From: Xiphias gladius | Taxonomy: Eukaryota > Chordata > Actinopteri > Istiophoriformes > Xiphiidae | Direction: 5' to 3' | Length of the DNA stretch: 64,000 nt | Assembly (NCBI RefSeq): GCF_016859285.1 | Contig: NC_053406.1 | Coordinates: 7,681,001 to 7,745,000, forward strand | In this document: positions 50,100 to 63,500 of the stretch, one piece after another | Layout: each line of letters opens with the position of its first letter | Numbering within the stretch: the first letter of the stretch is position 1 | Notes under the pieces: model-generated | Databases searched by the model: none | What the model saw: only the letters and a program-made list of their open reading frames with translations | What the model was told of the DNA's origin: nothing | Made by a program: the position numbers and the translations under genes

Positions 50100-51100
50100 G
50101 ACGTTAATCACGCCGAACACGGTTTAGTTGGTGTTGTGCCCCACAGACAATATTAAACTTTACAAAAACACCTATTTCTCTCACTTCCATCGTTCACACG
50201 ACGTACCCGCTCAGTAACATCCGCAAAGCAACCCATCCTGCGTTTCAATTGGTCGAGTTGCGAGCACGTGACCCAAGCTCTACCACAATAAAAGTCCAGC
50301 TGGACTTTCTTTTTGTTAAACAAAAAAACATAGATAGAACATTTAAAAAAAATCATTAAGTCGATTTGTTCATTTGTATTTTCAATTAAATCAAATTAAA
50401 TAAGAATACTAACAGCTTTTCTGCTTGAAAATACCTGTGGATGTGAAATTAAGCCAAAGAGATGAGCAAATTGGTAACACTTCTTAGGTCTTCACTTCAA
50501 ATCCACGGGCCATAAGGTACATGCCTGAATTAATTAATTTTCCATTTGCAGTTTTGTATTGATTAACAAAATTTTTAACAAACACCAAAAAACTTAAATA
50601 TTATATTATATATGATATATATATATATATATATATATCATATATATCATATATATATCTATATCTATATATCTATATCTATCTATAAAAAATATATAAT
50701 ATAAAATAAATATAAAAACCCTGCTCTAGATTATACCTAGCTAAGTTACTGTATGTGACTCAGAAAGGTACTTCTTAGGGCTCTGGTTGGAACAGGGCAT
50801 TTGGTGCACGCCCAGTTTTAATGTCAAGTGGTAATGCTGCTCACCCAGTCGTGTTTTGAGGACAGGAACCTTGAATTTAAAAGTGGCCCTCCTGACAACT
50901 TGCATGATTCAAGGTTAATTTGATAAAATCAGCACGAGTTGACTTGATAGAATGAAAATGATGTAAAGGAGGCCTTTCTAAGGCCATTATTGTAAGGTAT
51001 AGATTTATTTTTATTACAAAACATGGACAGTTCTTGGCAGAACTGTTCTCAGTCTAGGTGCTTCCAAATGTGACTTGAAGTAGCTGTCCTTTTTCTGGTT
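50100..51100. other. Intergenic, dhx40 promoter to ZP gene 3' end
   Basis: No exon is supported. An AT-rich simple repeat of TATA/ATCT type occupies about 50605-50712. A minus-strand AATAAA at 51004-51009, about 100 bases after the ZP-gene stop, is its likely poly(A) signal. Confidence 0.6.
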
Positions 51101-51107
51101 GTTTAAA

Positions 51108-53594
51108 CTAGATAAAAAGAGGTCCACAAGAGACTACACTGTAAAGAATTCTCTGTCCTGGCCCAGGTGTGATTCTTCTTAATTTACGCTGTCCTGAAAG
51201 ACATGGAAAAACAGAAACTATTGTTCACAGTGTTGCATGACAGTAAGTGTGTAAATTAACCATTGAAGACAGAATCATTAGACGAAGCCCCCTCATAAAG
51301 GATAAATTGGCTGCAGCTCCACTTACCATTGCTGCAGGACTGTAAGCAGTCTGGTCCTTTACAGATCTCTATATCACAGTGGAAATATACCTGTAGAAGA
51401 GCATCCTTGTAAAAAAAAAAAAAAAGCACCAAGGCTAAAAAGATACCATTATCTATTTCCCTTACATACCTGGTTTTCAAATGTTGGGGGCTTTACAAAT
51501 GAGAACAGCTTGACCACAAACCATTTGTGAAGAGAGGGATACATCAGCTCCTTACTGGACACAACTGGCAATACAATAGTTCTGTGTCTATCACCAGTGA
51601 AAGGACACCTGGATTGGATGCGAAGATGACCATTGAATCATACGTTCCTTATAAAGTACAGGTGAATAATTTATTAAAGAGAATGAGCTTTTTTGAATTT
51701 CAGAAGAGGTCGAACTGACGATTAATTTCAGGCGTGTTCACCCTTTAACAAGCAGGTTCCATCGTTGTGGGTCATGGGGGTTTTCAGTCGGCGTGGCCCA
51801 GCAGTCCTCCAGCAGCAGCACCAAGTCCTTGTCCTCATGTTTGAGGACAAACACCTCCACGTATACAGGCTGGCCAAGCTCAGTCACTGTTGGAGGGTCT
51901 CGAGAGGAATAGAAAGACCTGTAAGAGGAATCTGTGGATAAAAGATTAGGGGAAAAAAAAAAAAAAAAAAAAAATCTTAAACAGAGTTGGCGACCAGAGG
52001 GTTTCATAATGCCTAAAATGTGAAATGGGCCCTTCAAAGTAACTGTGATTAATTGATGGCACTCTCTATTGTTTTGAAGATATTTTCTGAATAAAAACAT
52101 GCATACAGACATAAATTTATGAAGGAATACATTTCATGGACAATCAAAACAAAAATTAGGAATGATGGAAAGTTTTATTTTTTTATTTAAAAAATAAAAA
52201 AAACTTAACAACTGATGTCTGTCATATATAATATTATATATTTAAATAAATATAAACTTGACCTTTGGCAAACCTCATTTCAGTCCTTAGTATTCCTTTG
52301 CTCTTCAATGTTGATGGATACTCAGATTTCTCTCTCTTAACCTCAATGCCAAGTTGAGTCATTTGGGCCAGTGCAAAGCTACAATGCACAGTAAGACTGA
52401 AAAAAAAAAAAAAGGAAATTAAAATGGGTGTCTATAAGCTTCAAAAAGGAAGCAGAAGCATTTTCTTATTCTTACTGGAAAGGAGTGTCACGAAATATAG
52501 AGCCTTTCTGGGGATGTTGTTTCACCTCAATGTTGACCCAGTAGGTTATAATCCCATCTGCTACCTACAAGACACAACCAAACCTGTTCTATTTAGTCCC
52601 AAAACGTAACACCTGACCTGTCATTGGATGGGAGGTAATTGATTTACATTTACCGTGGACTGAGCGCCACAATCAGTGAATGGAAAGTTGAAAGTGACGG
52701 CATCCTTGGAACTTTTTTTGGGTTTACAATTTTGGCTTTGACTGTAAGGGATCCAAACTGCTTCCAGGTTCAGAGGTGGGACTGTGGCATTCTGGGGGAT
52801 GGTAATGTTGAACCCATCCTTGTTGCAGGAATACTGTCTTGGCACTGGTGGATAATGCTTTTTCTTTGCCTCTGTAAAAGACACACTGGAGAATTAATTA
52901 TAAACAAAATTCTGAAATGTAAAATCATGATATTTATCTGTATACTTGGAATTACTACCTTTAATTTTCCCTCTACAGATGAGAGGTATTGACTTGACAA
53001 TATCAACTCTTCCTCTGTCTGCAAGTGCCATGATGACAACAGTCAGGCTTGTGATGAATTTCTATTGAACCAAATTGTAAAGAAAGATTGGAATATGGAA
53101 AAAAAAAAAGTATGTATCTGTATGTATATAGCTTTAAAAATAAACACACAAACAGCTTACGTGTCTTTTCACAAAACAGCCATGGGAAGCAACTGTTAAG
53201 ATAATAAAGGTGTCACTTTCTCCAAGGAAGTAGTGGCACTGTTTTGCTATTGCAATGGCTTGGTAATATCCGCTGTGTTCATCTGTGTGTAAATGTGAAC
53301 ACAAACAGCAGCATAGCAAACACAACCACTTTAAAGATATGTGCCATCATCGATGAGATGTATTTTACTGTCTGACTTACCTTGAACATAAATGGTGAAA
53401 GGAAGATCAGCAAATTGCACCTTTGGTATGTAAACAGACATGAACCCATCGTGGCAAAGGGACGTGTTACTATTCACAGTGTTATAAACTGATGCTTGAA
53501 ATTGTTGTGAAGCAGCATCGGCTTCGCATTTCAAAAGAAGCAGTGATAAAGAAATGAATGTCACCCAGACAAGGTGTGTACTGTAGGTCTCCAT
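51108..53594 (-). CDS. Zona pellucida (ZP) module glycoprotein, egg-coat type
   Basis: Ten exons keep frame: 53381-53594 (ATG), 53161-53282, 52959-53061, 52654-52871, 52476-52564, 52263-52396, 51742-51931, 51470-51608, 51327-51390 and 51108-51193, giving 452 residues. A signal peptide (hydrophobic VWVTFISLSLLLL) is followed by a four-cysteine domain that looks like a free ZP-N (cysteines in SLCHDG, AKQCHY, HGCFV, LICRG). A full ZP module comes next. Its ZP-N half has cysteines in YSCNK, QNCKP, TDCGAQ and VHCSF; its ZP-C half has EDCWATP, GCPFTGD, VYFHCDIEIC and CLQSC. The basic QRKLRR could be a processing site, and only about 21 residues follow, with no membrane segment. ZP modules polymerise into egg envelopes. 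There is no trefoil domain, which argues against ZP1/ZP4. The paralogue (perhaps ZPD-like) is unresolved, and the last short exon is the least certain. Confidence 0.85.
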
Positions 53595-53702
53595 CTTTGG
53601 CTTCTGAGTCTTAAGGTGGAGCAGCTGGTTCTCATTTGGCTTAATTGGCCCAACTCCCGTGAGAGTAATAGCAACACTAAAACTCATAGTAACTAACAAC
53701 CA

Positions 53703-53850
53703 ATGAGCCAGCGTGGTGGTGTTCGTACTGTCGTATCACAGCGCGAGGGTCTGCGGTTCAAACCAACTGGTTTCCAGGCCCCTTCTGGAGTTTGCATGTA
53801 TCTGTATGGGTTTCCTTCCACAGCTAAAAGACTGTCAACCAGAAGCTCTG
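53703..53850 (+). mobile_element. tRNA-derived SINE-like fragment
   Basis: The left half of a common fish retroposon: GTGGTGTTCGTACTGTCGTATCACAG, then GGTTCAAACC (an RNA polymerase III B-box-like sequence), then GGAGTTTGCATGT and GGGTTTCCTTCCACAG. It lies just upstream of the ZP gene start and is diverged from the usual consensus as I remember it. Confidence 0.65.
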
Positions 53851-54107
53851 AACTGTCTGTTGACGTGAATGTAGTTTGCTTTTCATTTACGATCAGCTGA
53901 GGAACACACAAAAGTCTCATATTTGATCTGCAAGTCAAACTTTTAATGCAGTGAAGGCAATGTATGAGCTCAAAGTACTGATTTTCAACAATTTTCTACA
54001 TTCATTATCACCACTCTGAACTTCATTACTGAAATGTTAGGATAGAAAAGCAATTTTGGATTGTGAGACATGCAGTTACTTAGTTGAGCTTTTTTGTATG
54101 TGAAGAT

Positions 54108-54113
54108 CTTTAT
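54108..54113 (-). terminator. Poly(A) signal for the Ig receptor gene
   Basis: AATAAA on the minus strand lies about 110 bases after the stop at 54221. Confidence 0.5.
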
Positions 54114-54220
54114 TTGATGAACTTCACCAAACAGCAAACGGGAAAATTAATAATCAACTGTCATTGCGAGAGGATGTTGATACTGAAACTGTCTCAACAG
54201 CTGTTTCAACTCTTTGTTCT

Positions 54221-56956
54221 CTACAGATGGTTGAGCTGGCCATTGCTCCTGTTGTAAATGGGGTTTTGGTATTCATGAGCTGAAAGAGAAACAACAAGAA
54301 GAGAGAGAAGTTCAGTGCATGGTATGATTTCATCCTGAACATGCCCACAGATGAAGACTGCACTCCCTTTAGGCAAATAAAATCTAATACCTCTGTGATG
54401 ATTATTCGCCTGAGCTGACTCGGCTTGTTGCTGGCTGAGTTCACTTTGGTTAACTGTGTAATAAAATGAATAAGTGCAATTCCTGACAGCATTGAAATGA
54501 TGCAATTTGAGAAAAGATAATCATATTACCATAATAATGTTGACTGAAACTTGCTTGTCGTAATCTGTTGATGAGTTCTGCAGAGGTGAGGGAAGACTGA
54601 GTTATGCCAGTTTGATTTAAGTGTCATGGGTAATACAAGCTGCGGTAATTATGTTGATTATTAAGCACCTCTATGAAATCTCAGTTTTTTTCTCTGACTT
54701 TCCTCCCTTTCAGAGTTAAACTGGTTCACGTTTGGATAAATCCCACTGGTGTCTTGAGTGGGTTGAGTCCTGTCCAGATAATGCAGAACTCCTGGTAGTC
54801 TACAATTGTGTCTGGTGGGGTCACCCTGCTGGTTGGCTGGGTCTTGGTCATTGTTCTCTGATATTCAAAAAAAAAAAAAAAAAATCAATTAAAAATATTG
54901 CCACAGACATTAGTGATGTTTTAGGTGGGATAGAATGACATTAGCTTTATAGCAGGGAAAATCAATAGGGGAAATCAGAGCTGTGTAAACGCACCGTAAA
55001 CAAGATCAATGTTGTCTGCTCCTGCAGGAAAAGGAAACATGCTGTGGATAGTGCATCACATGTCTTACATAGTATACAGCCGAGTGAGTGAGTGTGTGTG
55101 TATAACTACAGATTACCCCTCTGCTGTTCAGGCATGTTCATGTGAGGTGGAGCACAAGCACCTGCAGTGGGACATTACATGCAGCAACTTGAATGAGTAG
55201 TTTGAAACGTAATAGCAATAGTATTTGCTTTCTTGCTGAGAGTTAGAGAAGATTATTGATACCACTCTCATGTATGTACGCTAAAATATGCATAAATACT
55301 GGAAATAAGGGGAGACAGCTAGTCTTGCTTTGTTCAAAGGTAAACACATCTGCCTACCAGCACCTGAAAAGTTCACAAGTGTTACATAAATGTTCAAAAA
55401 ATTAGGATAAATAGTTGTGCAAATGACACAAAACCAGTGAACAATCTACTATATATTCCTGTTCTCTAATGTAAAAATAACTGTGTACCAAGCAACAGTC
55501 TATAGAAGATAGATCTAATGTAAATGGTAAATTATGAAATTATTGCTTACCCTCAGTGTCTGCGCCTACAGGATTGTTGGTATTGTTCTGTTTTCTGTTA
55601 TTATAGAGCACTGAAATAAAAACAAAATAACCAATAACAAAATAACCAATCCATTCATCCATCCATCAAATAAACCACACACCTTTCTCATATCCACTGC
55701 TTTGGAGTGAGAGTGTGAGGTGCAGGTACTCACCATAGCTGAAGACACTCAGCAGCATGAAAGCGGCCATGCCAGCACAGATGTAAATCAGCAGCCACAT
55801 CTCTCTCTGTGTAACTACATGACAAGTTTTGTTTTTACAAAGCCACATTTCACAGGAAACTCTAGCTCATTCACTTGTCCGTTCTCACGCGTTTGGCCTA
55901 CAAGGTTCGTCAAAATGGACGAGGCCACACATCTCTCTCCCTCGCGCAGACTGCTGCTCAGTCTTGAGAACAGATTACCTTAAAACCTTCACACAGAAAA
56001 CCACTTACCCGGTGCAGCAACCAGCTCCATCTGAAGGCATTCGTCTCCCTGCCTACAGTAATAACACCCCAGGTCAGAGTCTTCAAGTTCATCGATACTG
56101 ATGGAGTAGTCCCCTTTTGAGCCCTGGTTTGGAAAAACTTTCACCCGGCCCCCTTTGGGGAGCAGGAAATTAATACGCCCTTCAGATGTGAGATTGACCA
56201 GGTTCTCCCCAGAAGTGTGGGCCCATGACACCCAATCGTGGCTGCTGGTTATAAATTTGCACGGGAGAAGCACAGACGAGCCAAGTGGAGCACTGAGTGT
56301 GTGCGTCTCACAAAAATCCAGGTACTGCTCGCAATTTTTCTCATAGTGCTGGCCATCTTAAGAGGAAGGGAGAAACACAAAAACAATTTTCTGGCTTAGG
56401 TTACTTATCACATGCTCAAATAAGCACAAGCACCAACAGTAGAAACTCTGCTTCCTTTTTAATGTAGATATTCAAAATTCTTGCCGAGACGTCTTCAATT
56501 TAACCGTCAGCTTTGACAATAAATATTTTGAATGTAGCTGGATAACAATTAAATTGGCCATTTAGGCAGAAAAAGCTAGAAAATTTGAAAAGGATAAGCA
56601 TGAATCACCTTATTATAGACACTTAACACTCTTAAGATATCATCTTAATTAATAAACAAGGTGTATCAAAGTGAAAAAATGAAATGAAAAAATACATAAA
56701 AATATATTTATAAAGCTTCAATTTTGTAAATTTTAAATATCCAACCCCAAGACTTCAAAGATACCTTAAAATTACTGAATAATATACCAATAAATCAAAC
56801 AATTAAATTAGCGAAAGAGGCGTTTCATTTATTGAAAGTCTTTTTATAAATAGTATTTGATTCTCTGATTTCACAGAGGGACTTACCATTTGAAGGCACA
56901 CACATGAAGCACACGGCTAAAGGGAAAATCCACTTGTCAGCATTGATTGCAAACAT
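54221..56956 (-). CDS. Single V-type immunoglobulin domain membrane receptor, unassigned
   Basis: Six exons, every junction in phase 1: 56887-56956 (ATG, signal peptide), 56009-56356 (Ig), 55734-55814 (membrane), 55551-55610, 54391-54453 and 54221-54279, giving 226 residues. The Ig exon has the B-strand cysteine in LLPCKF, the C-strand tryptophan in WVSWAH, and DSDLGCYYCRQGDEC at the F strand. The extra cysteines beside the canonical one resemble CD300/pIgR/TREM-like V domains. No J-like FGxGT follows. A membrane helix (MWLLIYICAGMAAFMLL) has no charged residue for pairing with an ITAM adaptor. The ~62-residue tail holds YNNR and EYQNPIYN; YxN is the Grb2 SH2 consensus. No ITIM or ITAM is seen. 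Phase-1 junctions and a separate signal exon are typical of leukocyte Ig receptors. Immune function is inferred. An alternative acceptor near 54360 could lengthen the tail. Confidence 0.8.
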
Positions 56957-58681
56957 CTCGCACAGTGTGAGCAGCAATGTGATGATGCTGTATGTAAACC
57001 CCTCAATGCATCATGGGACAAAACCACAAGACCACCACAGTTCATTTTGTCATTTTACAGAAATGCTTTACTGCTGTTTCATCTTCACATGGACAGCAGC
57101 CAAATGTTTGACACAGTTGTTTGATTAGTCAAACTGTATGGTGATCTTGTCAAAACAACTTCAGATCAGTAAATAATTATCTTTTACACAGCGACCATTG
57201 TAGATGAAGACAATGTAAGGTACTATACTGCCAAAGGTCTGACATGACATCGCCTCCAGACCACTTCCTGTTGAAACCTGCTGTCGCTTCCGGACAGAGG
57301 GGCCATGCAATGAAACATACAAGTGTAAATTGGAAGGTTTATTTTCACCGAGGCTAAAAAGCAAAAAGTAAAAGAAACAGATTTTAAAACCTGAATTTCG
57401 TGTTAGGCAGCCAAAAAATCTGGGCTTTGTTAGGCAAAGTTGGAAACTGCCCAGGTTCAGTGTGTATCTGTTGGTTTAGAAGGAAATTAAAGGGAACTTA
57501 ACCTTTGAATTTTCCATAGTATGTGTGTGTTGCATTGAATAAGTTCCGTTGAATAGATTGTTGGAGTTAAGTGCAAGTTTGTTTTACGTTTGGGACAACC
57601 TGAAGTAATTAGCTTCTCTAACCTTAATCCATAAAGGATATTCATTTTGCTTAAAATGAATCCCTCAAGTGACACTGTATCAACTAAAAAATGTGACAAA
57701 CGATTAGTTTATTTGACATTTTTTTATAAGCTTGATTAATGTTTTGTTATTTTTTTCATCATACACTGACTTATGCTGACTTATACTGCATGTCATGGTA
57801 CTGTGGGAGGAAAGCGGAGCACCTGGGGGACGCCCACGCTGACAGGTGGACAACCTGCTATCTTTACACAGATGTAAAGCCACCGTGCCACCCTGGATTC
57901 CCGTAGTTTGTTTTCAGTGTTGCATGTCGCATTTCAAAATGCATGACCACTCATTCGTAACCGTTCATCATGTTTTAGGATTAACCGAATACAATAAATC
58001 GAATGGCAGACCATCATTTACTGTTTTTTATATCAAGAGTTGGAGATGATATTACACTATTATTATTTATGAGACCAAGCAAAGTGCCTAAAAAAGAAAA
58101 ACACAGGAACAAAGGAGGGGTCAGGTTGTAAGTGCCACAGTTGGAAAGTTGGAAAGGTATAAATATGAATGCTTTCAAATTCGGGTTCAGTTGCCCCTGG
58201 GAGCAGCTCGGCTTATTGTATGCTTTTTGACTATATGCAATAAACCAACTACACCAGACCCAGTGGACTTCAGTGAATTATTTACCAGGTTGAACTTAAG
58301 TGGAAAAGCGTGTGGCGGAGGGGCCCAAGCCTAACTGGCCCTGGTGAGGGTTTCCTCTTCCCACATTAGTAGCCCATCTAGCTGCATAATTTCTGTCGGC
58401 GTTCCTAATGACAAGCTAGCCCTGTGAGCACAGGTGTAATTCTGTCATGTAGATCACGGCGAGACGTAAGGCAATCCTCATGCTTCTATTTAAGTGTGTA
58501 CTAAATGCAGTTCGGTCTCGTGTCCACTAGAGGCTGTCGGAGCTCCATTTCCGTCCGTGCAGGTGATGCAGCGGGGAGAGAGTGTGTCCGCCGCCCGCAG
58601 GCTGGTTACGGTACTGAAGCTCAGGGCCACTGTAGCAGTCACTGTGCGCTGACATCCAACCGTCCGCAGACAGCTGCAGAG
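56957..58681. other. Divergent intergenic region between the Ig receptor and P2X genes
   Basis: Both genes point away from this ~1.7 kb. It must hold both promoters, but no TATA box or other element stands out. A GC-richer block at about 58500-58680 is the likely P2X 5' UTR. The reversed SINE piece at 57783-57905 lies inside. Confidence 0.5.
57783..57905 (-). mobile_element. SINE-like fragment, reverse orientation
   Basis: Read on the minus strand it gives GGTGGCACGGTGGC, GGCGTCCCCCAGGTGCTCCG and CTTTCCTCCCACAGTACCATG. This is a diverged copy of the fish retroposon also seen at 53703-53850, with an internal deletion. Confidence 0.55.
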
Positions 58682-60461
58682 ATGGCCGGGAGCTTCTTCA
58701 AAGGACCTTTCCTCTCCTTGCTTGACTACAAAACGGAAAAATACATTGTTGCCAAAAATAAGAAAGTTGGGACTTTGTACAGACTTATTCAGTTATCCAT
58801 CATCGGTTACATTATAGGGTAAGTGCATTACTGTCGTGGCTTTACAAAGAGGCATTACCTCCTTCCATATGATATAAACTGGTATGAATGAGTTAACAAA
58901 GAGCAAAAAAATTATAATTTTAATGTGGAAATTTATGTCTGTGAGGAGATTATATTGACCCTAATCCTACTGTAGGTTATATAGCCTATTGTACATAAAT
59001 TAATCAATTTAAATGTAGCAATTTAAAATAAGGTTATGGTGGCTGAGTAATACCTGTATAAAATACTGCACCTACATTGTTCAGTTTACAGACTGACCAT
59101 GAAGATGTTTACAAGGCTTGGTAAAGTGAATGGGCTACCCTATACATTTATAGTCAGTGCTAGAGTAGGCCAAGTGACGGGGCCGGCTTGCAACTAATAG
59201 CCTCAATAGATCCTTTTTTTATAGGTTAACTTAGATTACAAATAGGTACAAGGTACATGGAGTAAAAAATAAAAATAGGGGAATTAAACTGGACAAATGC
59301 AAGTCCTATAGTACACTGTTCTGTAACAGTGTACATTTTAGACCTGTACCCAACAGTATCATAACAATTCTTTTAACTCCATGTAAGAGTATTATATCAA
59401 TACCCCCCAACCCCCCCCCCCCAAAAAAAACAACCTTGTGTCTTCGTTGAGTATCAAATAAAACACTCTGTTTGTTTGTATGTTGAATATTTCCATCACG
59501 CAGGTTTTGTTAGTGTTAAGAATCGAGACCTGTTTATTCTGAGAGTTGCTCTCACCCACAGGTGGGTTTTCTTAAGCAAGAAAGGCTACCAGGAGACAGA
59601 CGAGGCCATACAGAGCTCTGTCATAACTAAACTGAAGGGGGTCTCAGTGACTAACACCTCCGAGTCTGGTCTGATGGTGTGGGGACCGGAGGACTATGTC
59701 ATCCCACCACAGGTGAAAACATTTAGACCACGGCACCAGCATGTGCAGACCTTCAGGCCAGTACTATACACTTCAGCGCTTCCATCTTTAGCAAGTAGTG
59801 TTGTTTAGAATAAGAACACCGACAGAAAGCCATGCACATACTGTATTTGCTCCTTATGACTGCTTGAATTCGTGGGTGAAGCAGGGCGTTAGCGAACTGC
59901 AGTACAAACATGCATCAGTGCCTGATCTTTCACTGTTCAGGCAGCAGGGACGAGGATCCAAATACAGTCACTCAGGCAGGACTGGCTGAGTTAAAGGACT
60001 AGTATGACATTTTGGGAAATACGCCTCACGAACATGACACCCCGGTTTTGCGCGACCTTGGTGTCCACATAAAGACCAACTTACAGTGTGTGTTTCCTCA
60101 ACATTTAGGGTGAAGCTGTTCTATTTGTTGTGACCAATTTCTTAGAGACGCCAAACCAGAAGCTGGGACACTGTGCTGAGGTAAGAATATTTTGTAGAGT
60201 TGATTTAAATGTCAGTCACCGACAGTACGTTAGACCACTACGTTACTTTCAACGACTATAATAAGAGCTGTCAAAATGAATGGTCTTTTAGATCTAATTC
60301 ACTATTGTTGTCCTGTTTTACAACATAACAGTGATGCTCAAGTTATTGTGTAGTGTGGTACAGAATTTAACATTGGGAGCTCCTCAACCATTTTACTGTT
60401 CGAATTTTCATGTTTCATTGAAGGTTCGATAGAGATGGTCAGTTGCTTGACACAGATATGG

Positions 60462-60554
<93 letters not shown>

Positions 60555-63500
60555 AGTTATCCTGTTCATCATTTCCCACAGCTATATCTTTAGCTACAAA
60601 TTTGCAGAGGGTTCCTGGTATGTAAACCCTGCCTCTCATGGTCTCCTGCCTCACCGCCAGCAGCCAGGAAGAGTAGTGCACCTATAAAAGCACAGGCTTC
60701 ACACCTTCTCACAACATTTCATTTCCAATTTATTTTGTAAAGTAAAAGCCAATATATGTGATGTGTATGGAAAGTCATATCTAACAGATAAAAAGTTATG
60801 TTTGAAAAAAAAATGAAAAAGTATCTCACAATTTTGACTTAGTAGGTCAAAATTGTATCTTTACTTTACTTGGCCAAAATGGGCTTCCACAGATATGAGC
60901 CTTACCATACCGTGCCTAAAGTCGAGGTGTTTTCACCTCATAGTGTGACTAGTGGAACAGGTTTTAATATCACAATGCAACACGCGGACTTCCTGAATCA
61001 AGCTCGCTGCTAAAAGATTTTTCACCCAAGACGGTTAATTTGTGACTTTTGAGAAAAATGGTCAGCTATGGTTAAAGCGTTTCTTGAACTTCTTTTCCGT
61101 GACGTTTGTTCCCAGAGTCCCAAAGTGCTGGATGGCCACTGTCGAGGCGATGAGGACTGTGGAGAGGGGAAGATGATAGTGGCTGGTAACGGTAAGAAAG
61201 AAACATTACTGATTTTAATTTTAGCATTGAGCTAGCTGACTTGGTGCCATTCTGAAAGATACATTTGGGTGTAAAATCAACAAATTCTGTTTTGATGTCA
61301 TGTTTTTTTTTTTTTTTTTTTTTTTTTTCAGTGTCTGTCTGTTCAAGGCTATGTGCTGAATGTAAATCAGATGAAACTTGGAAATAATAGCAGAATTGTC
61401 ATTTGAACCAGTCATATAGTATCTAGTGTATATTTTGCAGCAGAAACTCAAATGTTGTGTGTTTTCACATGTGATGAAGCGAGTGACCTCAGGCTGTTTT
61501 ATGCTGCTGTTTTTCTGAAGGAATTACGAGTGGCCGATGCTTAAGAAAAGATGAAAACTCCACTGGTACCTGTGAAATCTACAGCTGGTGTCCCATTGAG
61601 AGAAAATTCAAACCAAAGTAAGGAGCAATGCAGTCACATAAAAACTCTGTATGTAAAGTGGCAGAAAGCAGATAACAACCAGCAATCCCTGAAAAGAAGA
61701 GCTTTTTCTTTAATGAAAGATTCCTACTTGACAATATGTTGGTTTAGGAGCTTAGTCAAGCGCAGTCCTTTGGACAATTATCATAGTAATTAAATTAATA
61801 GTAAGTTAATACAAGATGTCAGACACTAAGACAGACACAAAATATATGAACAACGTGCAAAAAGTCAACCATCACTGTACAAGTGCTTCCACTAGTCTTA
61901 CCATTAGCTACTACTTAGCAGCCCCTCCGCTATGAGAAACTTTAAATGAATTATTTCCAGTGACTTGTCTTATCAAATTACCAAATCATTTTCTTAACCA
62001 TGTACAGAATATGGGGCTCCTAATCAATTTTTGTTTTATGTTTTTTTACAGAGGGCCTCTGCTGAAGAATGCTGAAAACTTCACCATCTACATAAAGAAT
62101 TTCATTCAATTTCCCAAATTCACATTTACCAAGTAAGTCCTCTTCTTGTGTGAACAGCAGTCACCCTGACCTCTCCATGTGCTGCTTGCTTAACTGGAAA
62201 CGAGAGTTGTGTACAGTGCAGTTGCACACTCATATACACTCTGCACTGCTCTGTGTTTCTCAACTCTGAGGTCCAATGTTCTTGAGACAACTGATGACTC
62301 ATATTTGAAGAAATGCCGATATGACGAGGACCTCCATCCGTACTGCCCTATCTTTCGCCTGGGAGACATCACCCAGCGAGCCGGACACAACTTTGCGGAC
62401 ATAGCCACATTTGTTAGTATTATGATTTCCAACTGCAAATTGCCAAGAGTTACTGAAAGTTACATAACTTGAGCCTTAAATTGTATCTTCAGCATAACAA
62501 CTGACACACACCGAGCTGCACACAGAATCAGATATCAGACAACTATGTCGATTTATCGCCTGGCCTTTTCTGATATTTCATAGATATTATTTGGTTTTTC
62601 TCTTTGTATGTTTGGCACTGTCATCTACATCTACATCACAAGTGTTGAATAGTAGGGAGAGCAAAGGCTATTATGTTTGAATGGTAAAGCATACACCAGA
62701 AAAGGGGGGGAAAGAAATCCAAGGGATGAGGGAACGGTGGAGCAGGCAAAGCAGCTGCCATTTTTATTATCAAAACAAATGTATCTGTCACATCCTACAT
62801 CATGACCATAGGGACTGATAAAACAAACTAATTTCACGGGTTTCTCTCTGACAAAATCACACTGAAAAGTGAAGTAATCACCTAAGTGAAAGAAACACAC
62901 ATCTTTCTTAATAATGTACAGAGATCTTGCTTTGATTGTGATGGCATGATCTTAAACAACCAGCTTTTATTGGTTTTTAATCAGGATACACAATGTGAGC
63001 CACCAGAATGTTGTCACAATTTTATCATCCATGTCAATATGAAATTCCCTTTATTCTGTATCATTCACATTCATTCTTCCTACAGATACATGTATAGGAG
63101 CATTAATGTGTGGAAAAAGACATGCCCCTTTTTGACTCGGTAGGGCTGTAGTATAGAGATGTGCACACAGGGCAGTCAGACATAAGCTGCACTATAGTAA
63201 AGCCCCTGCAACACTGAGGAAACCTCCATTTTTTTTGTTTGAATGATTATTAACAGGCTTTAAAGCCACATATGATCAGATTTGTATTCTGTTTCCCAGG
63301 GTGGCTCTATTGGCATAATGATACATTGGGACTGTGACCTTGACAAAGGCTACTCTAACTGCCATCCACAGTACTACTTCAATCGCCTGGACATCAGTGT
63401 CTCCAACACGACCATCGCAACAGGATTTAACTTTAGGTGATACTCACTGCAGACACTGTCTTACAAGCAAATGGTTTGAAAAGGAGAAAAATATTCAAAG

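Noticed and set aside
53595-53699. Upstream in-frame start for the ZP protein
   Set aside because: The ATG at 53594 is followed directly by a good signal peptide; the longer form would bury it about 30 residues in.
54281-54360. Possible extra exon of the Ig receptor (AVFICGHVQ region)
   Set aside because: The next acceptor (TTTCAG before CTCATG) gives a phase-consistent ending with tyrosine motifs; the upstream acceptor is weaker. It is kept only as a possible alternative.
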